This document shows positions 5,183 to 10,915 of a DNA stretch of 10,915 nt, piece by piece. A program made the position numbers and the translations under genes. The stretch covers positions 1 to 10,915 of the forward strand of contig JASHSY010000232.1 of assembly GCA_030040825.1 (NCBI GenBank), read 5' to 3'. The first letter of the stretch is position 1. Each line of letters opens with the position of its first letter. The notes under the pieces were generated by a model, which saw nothing but the letters and a program-made list of their open reading frames with translations, did not search any database and had not been told where the DNA came from. The DNA is from Xanthobacteraceae bacterium (lineage in GTDB: Bacteria > Pseudomonadota > Alphaproteobacteria > Rhizobiales > Xanthobacteraceae).

Positions 5183-7723
5183 ATGGCAAGTAGTATTGCT
5201 AAAGCGCTCGATGCAGCTGAAATGAAATCTACAAATACGAGAGCGCTGTCACCGCAAGAACTCGCCATTCAAAGTGACAAAAAGATTCTGTACGGAAGCG
5301 CCACCGACAGAGTTGTGAGGATGTACGACGCGATACGCACCTATGGTGCACCGCGCGTCACATTGGAACGTGCTGTTTTGTTCACTGAGAGCTTCAAGGA
5401 GACGGAGAACCAGCCGCTCGTTGTGCGCTGGGCCAAGGCACTGAAGAACTTTGGCGAGAAAGCGCCTGTGACGATCTTTTCGGACGAGCTCATCGTCGGA
5501 CGCCCCAACACATGGCTGGGTCGCTGGGGCCTGGTCTATCCGGAACTCGACGGCAGCGTGATGCCGGCCGGCGTGGAGATGTTCCGCAAGAATAAGGGGA
5601 AGCCAGGCGAAGTCGTCGTCACCGAGGAGGACGCCAAGATCATCAACGACCTCCTCACCCCCTACTGGACGGGAAAGGATTATGCCACCGGCTTCCACGA
5701 TCAGCTGCCGGAGGAGACGCGTTTCATCCTGTACGGGCCGGACCCCAAGAACACGGTCCTCATGACCTGCGTGCTCGCCGCCACATCCACGATGCGGCAC
5801 TCGCAGAACTGGACTCCGGACTTCACCAAGATCCTCAACCGAGGTGTAAAGGGCATTCGCGCAGAGGCCCAGGCCAAGCTGGCTGCGCTTTCCAATCCGC
5901 GCGACGTCGTTTACAAGAAGCCATTCCTCGACGCCGTCATCCTCACCTGCGATGCGATGACCGCCTGGTCGCGGCGCTACGCCGATCTCGCCCGGGCCCT
6001 GGCCAAGAAGGAAACCAATCCAACCCGGAAGAAAGAACTCGAGCAGATCGCCGAGATTTGCTCGTGGGTCCCGGAAAATCCGGCACGCACCTTTTATGAA
6101 GCCCTCCAGGCGGAGTGGTGGGGCCAGATGTTCAACCGCATCGAGCAGACCTCAAGCGCCATGGGACAAGGTCGCATGGACCAGTACCTCCTGCCTTTCT
6201 ACCAGAAGGACCTGGCCGAAGGCCGGATCACCAAGGAGTCTGCGACGGAGTTGTTCCACTGTCTGTGGCTGCAGATGGCCCAGTGTGTGGAGATCAAGAT
6301 CAACCCAGTGTACGCCGCCGGTACCGAAGGATTCTCCAAGTACGAGGACGTGGTTCTCGGTGGGCAGACTCCCGACGGACGGGACGCCACGAACGAGTTG
6401 ACCTACCTGATCCTGGAATCCACGCGTTCACTACAGATCACGACACCGGAACCATGCATCCGCATTCACTCCAACACGCCGGAGCGGCTGCTGCATCACG
6501 CTGCCGAGGTCATCAAGGACGGCAAGGGTTTTCCCAAGCTGTTGAACGATGAGATGGTCATCCCGTATTACCTCGCCAATGGCGCGACGCTGCAGGAAGC
6601 CCTGGACTGGTGCGTTTCGGGATGCTGCGAGAACCGCCTGCCCAACCGCGAAACGCACTGCATAGGGAACGGCGGCTTCAACTACGGCGTGGCCACCGAG
6701 ATGACCTTTCGCAACGGCAAGCTCAAAGTTCTCGGGGATCTCCAGTTCGGCCCGCAGACCGGCGATCCACGGACCTGGATCAGCTACGATGACGTCTGGG
6801 CCGCCTTCTGCAAGCAGGTCGAGCATCTTAGCCGGCACATGTTGATCCAGCAGTACGTGGCGATGCGGATCGAGCCCAATTACTTCGCCGCGCCCGCCAC
6901 GTCCATGCTGCACGACCTCGCCATGCAGGAGTGCCGCGACCTGCACACGCACAACGACACCTTCCCTGGGGCCATCGATCACTCGTGTTTCGAGTCCATT
7001 GGCAAGGGCACAGCCATCGAGAGCCTAGCCGCCGTCAAGCACCTGATCTTCGACACGAAGCGACTGACCTGGGACGAACTGCTGACCGCCATCGAAGACG
7101 ACTGGAAAGGGCACGAGGCTATACGCCAGCTGTGTCTGAACGCGCCGGGATACGGCAACGGCATCGAGTGGGTAGACAAGATCGGATGGGACATCGATCG
7201 CTTCATCCTCGAGTTTCTGCACAAGAATCCCAAGCCGAACGACCAGATCTTCGTGCTGCGCTCCATCCCCGTCACCTTCCACAACCCGTTTGGCATGGTG
7301 ACATGGGCGACGCCAAATGGCCGCCCGGCAAAGCAGTATCTCTCTGAGGGGATCACGTGCACCCAGGGCAGGGATACCAAGGGACCGACGGTGTTGCTCG
7401 AGTCGCTGGCGCGGGCCCGGGTCACGGGCTACCGGGAGAAAGCAGGCGAGCTCATCAATATGAAATTCAGCCCGGCGACTGTCGCCGGGGAGGAAGGGAC
7501 GCGCCGGCTGATGCAAATCATCCAAGCGTGGCACGACCTGAAGCTTTGGCACATCCAGTTCAACATCATCAACAAGGAGACGCTGCTGGCCGCTCAGACG
7601 GATCCGGACAAGTACCGCAACCTGATCGTCCGGATTGCGGGCTACTCCGCATACTTCGTAGACCTCACCCCGGCCTTGCAGGCAGAGATCATCGCGAGAA
7701 CTGAAGAGCAGATGGCGGCGTAA
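5183..7723 (+). CDS. Glycyl radical enzyme (PFL-like lyase/decarboxylase/dehydratase type), substrate unknown
   Basis: This 846-residue protein is an intact glycyl radical enzyme. The C-terminal radical motif is RIAGYSAYF (817-825) with radical Gly820, followed by the family tail VDLTPALQ. The thiyl loop is WCVSGCCENRLPN, with Cys481-Cys482 followed by Glu483. A Gly-Cys-x-Glu loop is typical of the dehydratase/lyase/decarboxylase branch. The Pro that follows Glu in choline lyase and glycerol or propanediol dehydratases (GCVEP) is replaced by Asn, and pyruvate formate-lyase has Cys-Cys without this Glu. The N-terminal region (ERAVLFTESFKETE, DELIVG) and TWATPNGRPA near residue 710 fit the PFL-like domain. 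Length is within the range of this branch. The start is supported by GAGGT at 5173-5177. The partner activase lies downstream. No microcompartment shell gene is visible. Arylacetate decarboxylase, a dehydratase or a C-S lyase are all possible; the reaction is not assigned. A benzylsuccinate synthase-type reaction is unlikely because of the Glu. Confidence 0.93.
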   Translation: MASSIAKALDAAEMKSTNTRALSPQELAIQSDKKILYGSATDRVVRMYDAIRTYGAPRVTLERAVLFTESFKETENQPLVVRWAKALKNFGEKAPVTIFSDELIVGRPNTWLGRWGLVYPELDGSVMPAGVEMFRKNKGKPGEVVVTEEDAKIINDLLTPYWTGKDYATGFHDQLPEETRFILYGPDPKNTVLMTCVLAATSTMRHSQNWTPDFTKILNRGVKGIRAEAQAKLAALSNPRDVVYKKPFLDAVILTCDAMTAWSRRYADLARALAKKETNPTRKKELEQIAEICSWVPENPARTFYEALQAEWWGQMFNRIEQTSSAMGQGRMDQYLLPFYQKDLAEGRITKESATELFHCLWLQMAQCVEIKINPVYAAGTEGFSKYEDVVLGGQTPDGRDATNELTYLILESTRSLQITTPEPCIRIHSNTPERLLHHAAEVIKDGKGFPKLLNDEMVIPYYLANGATLQEALDWCVSGCCENRLPNRETHCIGNGGFNYGVATEMTFRNGKLKVLGDLQFGPQTGDPRTWISYDDVWAAFCKQVEHLSRHMLIQQYVAMRIEPNYFAAPATSMLHDLAMQECRDLHTHNDTFPGAIDHSCFESIGKGTAIESLAAVKHLIFDTKRLTWDELLTAIEDDWKGHEAIRQLCLNAPGYGNGIEWVDKIGWDIDRFILEFLHKNPKPNDQIFVLRSIPVTFHNPFGMVTWATPNGRPAKQYLSEGITCTQGRDTKGPTVLLESLARARVTGYREKAGELINMKFSPATVAGEEGTRRLMQIIQAWHDLKLWHIQFNIINKETLLAAQTDPDKYRNLIVRIAGYSAYFVDLTPALQAEIIARTEEQMAA

Positions 7724-7779
7724 ACCGAGCTGCCACCACATCCCATGTGAGAAAAACATTCGAGGACGCCGAGGCTACT

Positions 7780-8601
7780 ATGGAACTAAAAGACAAAGTC
7801 GCAGTAGTAACCGGGTCCGGCCGCGGCATTGGCGAGGGCATCGCGCTTGTTCTTGCGCGTGAGGGCGCGCGTCTCGTGATCGTCGATATGAACCTCGATG
7901 ACGCGAACGGCGTGGTGAAGAAGATTGCCGCAAAGGGTGGCAAGGCGATCGCGATCAGGACGGACATAAGCAAAAAGATCGAGGTTGGTGCGATGGTCGC
8001 CGAAACCGTGAAGCAGTTCGGGACCGTTGACATCCTCGTCAATAACGCCGGCATCGAGGGGCCTCCTACTCTCGTCAAGGATCTTCCGGAAGCTCAATGG
8101 GACCGCGTCCTCGCCATAAATCTCAAGGGAACATTTCTCTGCTGCCAGGCAGTTCTTCCGCCAATGATGGCCCAGAAAAAGGGCAAGATTGTCAACATCG
8201 CTTCGACTGCGGCCATTCGCATGACTTTCTTTGGCAGCGCGGACTACACCGTCTCCAAGCACGGCGTCGCTGGATTGACCCAACACCTCGCTTGGGAGCT
8301 CGCCGACTCCAATATCACGGTAAACGCGGTGTGTCCGGGGGGAGTGCTCACTCCGCTAATGGAGCAACACACGACGGCCGAGTACCGGCACACGGTGGAG
8401 GAGCGGCTTATTCCGCTCGGCCGCATGTGCACGATCGGGGAGATCGGCGAAAGCGTGAGTTTTCTTGCGAGCAACCGCGCCGACATGATTACGGGGCAGT
8501 TGCTCGCGGTCGACGGCGGTCTACTCACTGGCTTTGGTGAAGATCTGCGCGCGGTGGTTCGCAAGCGGATGGAAGACGTCAAGGCCGCCAGCAAACACTG
8601 A
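7780..8601 (+). CDS. SDR-family NAD(P)-dependent oxidoreductase
   Basis: This 273-residue classical short-chain dehydrogenase shows TGSGRGIG (11-18), Asp36 at the end of the second strand (NAD preference), NNAG (88-91), Asn114, Ser142 and the Tyr156-Lys160 pair in YTVSK. CPGGVLTP and MITGQLLAVDGG follow. All four catalytic residues are present, so it should be active on an alcohol/ketone pair. It lacks the carboxylate-binding His and Gln pattern of the 3-hydroxybutyrate dehydrogenase upstream, so its substrate differs. A C-terminal tail of about 20 charged residues extends beyond the usual end. ATG 7780 is preferred, with GAGG five bases upstream; an in-frame GTG at 7747 would add an 11-residue lead unlike the family start. 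It sits 56 bases after the glycyl radical enzyme and probably oxidises or reduces that enzyme's product or substrate (inference). Confidence 0.88.
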   Translation: MELKDKVAVVTGSGRGIGEGIALVLAREGARLVIVDMNLDDANGVVKKIAAKGGKAIAIRTDISKKIEVGAMVAETVKQFGTVDILVNNAGIEGPPTLVKDLPEAQWDRVLAINLKGTFLCCQAVLPPMMAQKKGKIVNIASTAAIRMTFFGSADYTVSKHGVAGLTQHLAWELADSNITVNAVCPGGVLTPLMEQHTTAEYRHTVEERLIPLGRMCTIGEIGESVSFLASNRADMITGQLLAVDGGLLTGFGEDLRAVVRKRMEDVKAASKH

Positions 8602-8637
8602 CGGTCGCGAGATTCTTTGGCTTGAGGAGGTTCGGAT

Positions 8638-9831
8638 ATGGCCGCAGGAATGCAGCGCATCGCCATCAATTCGGGCGGCGGATATGTGCCAGGGCTGAAC
8701 GCCGTGGTTACGGGTGCCGTGCTTGCTGCACACAACTTGGGCTGGGAGATCGTCGGTATCCGAGACGGTTACGACGGGCTGATGGTGGACGATAACGCGC
8801 CCGATGGCGGCTTGATCAATCTTAGTCCGCAAATCGTCGAAAACCTTGGTGGAGCGGGCGGCAGCATTCTCGGCACTGCGGCGCGGAACGACCCGTTTCG
8901 AATGCGCACGATCAACGCAGACAATTTCGTCCAGGAAGTCGATCGTTCCGACGAGTTGCTTCAGAAGATTCGTACCAAGAAAATCGACGCGGTTATCTCT
9001 ATCGTGGGTGGCAGCGCGCTAACTGGCGCGCACGCCTTGAGCGTTGCTTTCAAATTGAGCCGTAAAGGACTGCGCACGGTTTGTATCCCGAAATCTGTAG
9101 AAAATGATGTCGCCGCAACGGCTCTTTCGTTCGGCTTCAACAGTGCGCTCGGTTATACGACCGAGACGCTTGAGCACATCCGCACGGCCGCCCGCGATGT
9201 GCATCGGATCGCGGTAGTGGAAGTCCTCGGCCAACAGGCGGGATGGCTCGCGTTACAATCAGGCATGGCGGTTTGCGCCGACGTCGTACTGATCCCCGAA
9301 ATTCCCTATGACCTGCGAAAGGCTGCGGCCAAGTTGCGGGAGGATGAGAAAGCAGGACGAAGACCGTCATTGGTCGTCGTAGCTGAAGGTGCAACACCAA
9401 AAACCGGCGATGCATCGCCTACAGACAAATCCCAAAATTTGCAGGGACATGGTCTTAGAAAGAGCTTGTCGCCGCTCTCGGATCCGCTGTTCGGTGAGGG
9501 CGCCCGGGTTATCGAGCGATCAGGACTGGCTGCCGAGACCGTGGCCTTGCAATTGCAGCGACTGACCGACCACGCAACGTTACCCATCGTCCTCGGCCAG
9601 ATGGTCCGGGGTGGCGGGCCGACTGCGGTTGACCGACAGCTCGGGCTTGGTTACGGCGCGGGCGCGGTCCGGGCTCTGGAAAATGATCAGACCGGAGTCA
9701 TGGTCGCTTTTCAGCCGCCAGATCTGAAGTTCGTTCCCCTGGCCGAAACGATCAACAAAGTCAGGACTGTGCCGGCAAGTGGTGAATTCGTGCAGATTGC
9801 CCGGGCGCTGGGCATCTCTCTTGGCGACTAG
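8638..9831 (+). CDS. Phosphofructokinase-family protein with altered catalytic loops
   Basis: The 397-residue protein has the fold signature of 6-phosphofructokinases: SGGGYVPGLN (12-21), GGSILGTAARNDPF (74-87), PKSVENDV (151-158), VEVLGQQAGWLAL (194-206) and LGQMVRGGGPTAVDR (319-333). Several key positions differ from the textbook enzyme. The donor loop GGDG or GGDD reads GGSAL (124-128). The TIDND catalytic Asp is Glu155. The MGR sugar-phosphate contact is LGQ (197-199). The His of GHIQRGG is Gln321. The first-loop Asp is Tyr16. It may be a divergent ATP- or pyrophosphate-dependent kinase, a kinase for another substrate, or inactive. A strong AGGAGG at 8625-8630 sits seven bases before the start. 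It lies inside the glycyl radical operon, 36 bases after the SDR and 15 before the activase. An anaerobic glycolytic PFK is the simplest alternative. Confidence 0.85.
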   Translation: MAAGMQRIAINSGGGYVPGLNAVVTGAVLAAHNLGWEIVGIRDGYDGLMVDDNAPDGGLINLSPQIVENLGGAGGSILGTAARNDPFRMRTINADNFVQEVDRSDELLQKIRTKKIDAVISIVGGSALTGAHALSVAFKLSRKGLRTVCIPKSVENDVAATALSFGFNSALGYTTETLEHIRTAARDVHRIAVVEVLGQQAGWLALQSGMAVCADVVLIPEIPYDLRKAAAKLREDEKAGRRPSLVVVAEGATPKTGDASPTDKSQNLQGHGLRKSLSPLSDPLFGEGARVIERSGLAAETVALQLQRLTDHATLPIVLGQMVRGGGPTAVDRQLGLGYGAGAVRALENDQTGVMVAFQPPDLKFVPLAETINKVRTVPASGEFVQIARALGISLGD

Positions 9832-9846
9832 GCAATGGAGCCATCA

Positions 9847-10800
9847 ATGAATTCCCAAGCTTCCAAGGGATTGGTACTGAACATCCAACACTTTTGCACC
9901 AATGATGGCCCGGGTATCCGTACGACTGTGTTCCTCAAATTCTGTGGGCTGCGCTGCAAATGGTGCTGCAATCCAGAGAGCATCGGACAAAAACCGGAGC
10001 TTGCCTACAACATCAACAAGTGCATCGGAAAAAAGGCGTGCGGACGATGCTTGCAGCCACCTGCTCCCGAGGGAGCTATGTATGTCCTCGACGGGTCGGA
10101 TGACCGCATACACATCAATTGGGACCTGGCTCATGGATGCGGTGAGGAAACCACATCTCTCTGTCCGACCGGAGCGCTTTACTTGTTTGGCAAGGAAATG
10201 ACAGTTAATGATGTGCTCAAGGAAGTCGAGCAGGACGGTACATTTTATCGGGAATCCGGTGGTGGCATTACTCTGAGCGGTGGCGAATGCCTGCTACAGC
10301 CAGATTTTAGTGCCGCAATCCTTGCGGAAGCACACCAACGCGGAATCAACACCGCCATCGAGACCGCAGGAAATGTTCCTTGGGAGTTTATGGAAAAGGT
10401 GCTGCCTCACGTCGACACCGTATTGCACGATCATAAGTTAACCGACCCTGTTCGGCACAAGAAATGGGCTGGCGCTGACAACAAGCGAATTCTGGAGAAT
10501 TTCAAAAAGGCTTATGAGACCTTTCCAGACAAGACATTCGTCGCCCGCACGCCCGTCATTCCCGGCGTGAATGATGACGAGGAGCATATTCGTTCAGTGC
10601 TGGCCTTCATCCGCCCGCACAAGAACGTGGTCGATTATCAGCTGTTGCCTTATCACCGTTATGGAGAACCTAAATACAGATTCTTGGGCAAAGTTTACGA
10701 ATTAGAGGATTTCACTCCACCACCGCCCGAGAAAATGGATCATCTTCGCGCGATCATCGATGAATCATTTGGTCGTACGGCCCCGGGGACGACAGGGTAG
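9847..10800 (+). CDS. Glycyl-radical enzyme activating protein (radical SAM)
   Basis: This radical SAM activase generates the glycyl radical on the enzyme encoded upstream by abstracting hydrogen with a 5'-deoxyadenosyl radical. The 317-residue protein has the CxxxCxxC cluster motif at Cys33, Cys37 and Cys40, directly after DGPGIRTTVFLKFC, the signature context of PFL-type activases. A ferredoxin-like insert follows with Cys59, Cys65, Cys68, Cys98 and Cys106 (CPTGA). Five cysteines are too few for two [4Fe-4S] clusters with the usual four ligands each. The SAM-binding SGGE segment (144-147) is followed by Cys148 where Pro is common. VIPGVNDDEEHI and YQLLPYHRYG near the end are family-typical. 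ATG 9847 is favoured because GGAG (9837-9840) lies six bases upstream; ATG 9835 overlaps that site. Being in the same operon as the glycyl radical enzyme, it is its likely dedicated partner. Confidence 0.93.
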   Translation: MNSQASKGLVLNIQHFCTNDGPGIRTTVFLKFCGLRCKWCCNPESIGQKPELAYNINKCIGKKACGRCLQPPAPEGAMYVLDGSDDRIHINWDLAHGCGEETTSLCPTGALYLFGKEMTVNDVLKEVEQDGTFYRESGGGITLSGGECLLQPDFSAAILAEAHQRGINTAIETAGNVPWEFMEKVLPHVDTVLHDHKLTDPVRHKKWAGADNKRILENFKKAYETFPDKTFVARTPVIPGVNDDEEHIRSVLAFIRPHKNVVDYQLLPYHRYGEPKYRFLGKVYELEDFTPPPPEKMDHLRAIIDESFGRTAPGTTG

Positions 10801-10808
10801 CCGCAATC

Positions 10809-10915
10809 ATGTCGGCGATGGACCTCAATGCTATCGTGACACTTGTGAACCGCATTTCCCCGTGGCTGATGGTGCTGCAGGTGGTGCCAGACGGCTGGAC
10901 CTTTCCGGAATTCAT
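10809..10915 (+). CDS. Unidentified gene, N-terminal fragment (cut by right edge)
   Basis: An open frame starts at ATG 10809, eight bases after the activase stop, and runs to the window end without a stop (35 codons). It begins MSAMDLNAIVTLVNRISPW and goes on through WLMVLQVVPDGW. There is an AGGG about a dozen bases upstream, a weak ribosome site. A second ATG at 10818 is possible. I do not recognise the family from so few residues. The tight spacing and same strand suggest it is the next gene of the glycyl radical operon. Confidence 0.5.
   Translation, partial: MSAMDLNAIVTLVNRISPWLMVLQVVPDGWTFPEF

Noticed and set aside
7025..7759. Minus-strand open frame of about 244 codons opposite the glycyl radical enzyme
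   Set aside because: It lies opposite the most conserved part of the radical enzyme, including the Gly820 motif, and shows no family features. Such shadows are common in GC-rich genes.

Overview
The window looks like part of a proteobacterial chromosome, most likely an alphaproteobacterium. The GC content is moderately high. Two perfect FNR/FixK-type boxes (TTGAT-N4-ATCAA) are present, and a patatin-DUF3734 / acetoacetate decarboxylase / 3-hydroxybutyrate dehydrogenase set recalls alphaproteobacterial gene neighbourhoods. The lineage is an inference; no rRNA or marker gene is present. All convincing genes lie on the + strand. I saw no tRNA, rRNA, CRISPR array or insertion sequence.

Layout. 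(1) 3-722: the C-terminal part of an SBF-type sodium-dependent transporter, cut by the left edge. (2) 839-1585: a small protein made of two tandem carboxymuconolactone decarboxylase/AhpD-like repeats. (3) An intergenic region with an inverted repeat and a perfect FNR/FixK box (1662-1675) followed by a GATAAT -10-like element. It leads into a patatin-like hydrolase (1751-2926), acetoacetate decarboxylase (2983-3726) and a truncated NAD-dependent epimerase remnant (3760-4146). (4) A second regulatory region with a hairpin and a second perfect FNR/FixK box (4258-4271) with a TATAGC -10-like element. (5) A compact run of genes: 3-hydroxybutyrate dehydrogenase (4343-5122), a glycyl radical enzyme (5183-7723), a second SDR dehydrogenase (7780-8601), a phosphofructokinase-family protein (8638-9831), a glycyl-radical activating enzyme (9847-10800) and the start of an unidentified gene (10809-).

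How they may work together. Oxygen-labile radical enzymology behind anaerobic-regulator boxes indicates a pathway switched on without oxygen. The patatin, dehydrogenase and decarboxylase could take 3-hydroxybutyrate (for example from polyhydroxybutyrate) to acetoacetate and acetone; the diagnostic active-site residues of both enzymes are present. The glycyl radical enzyme has an intact Gly-radical motif and an unusual Gly-Cys-Cys-Glu-Asn thiyl loop, and I cannot assign its substrate. Its companions are a second NAD-type SDR and a PFK-family protein whose donor, catalytic and sugar-phosphate loops are all altered. The radical enzyme, SDR, PFK-like protein and activase together are the best candidate here for an undescribed anaerobic pathway. 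The individual family assignments are firm; the pathway is a hypothesis.
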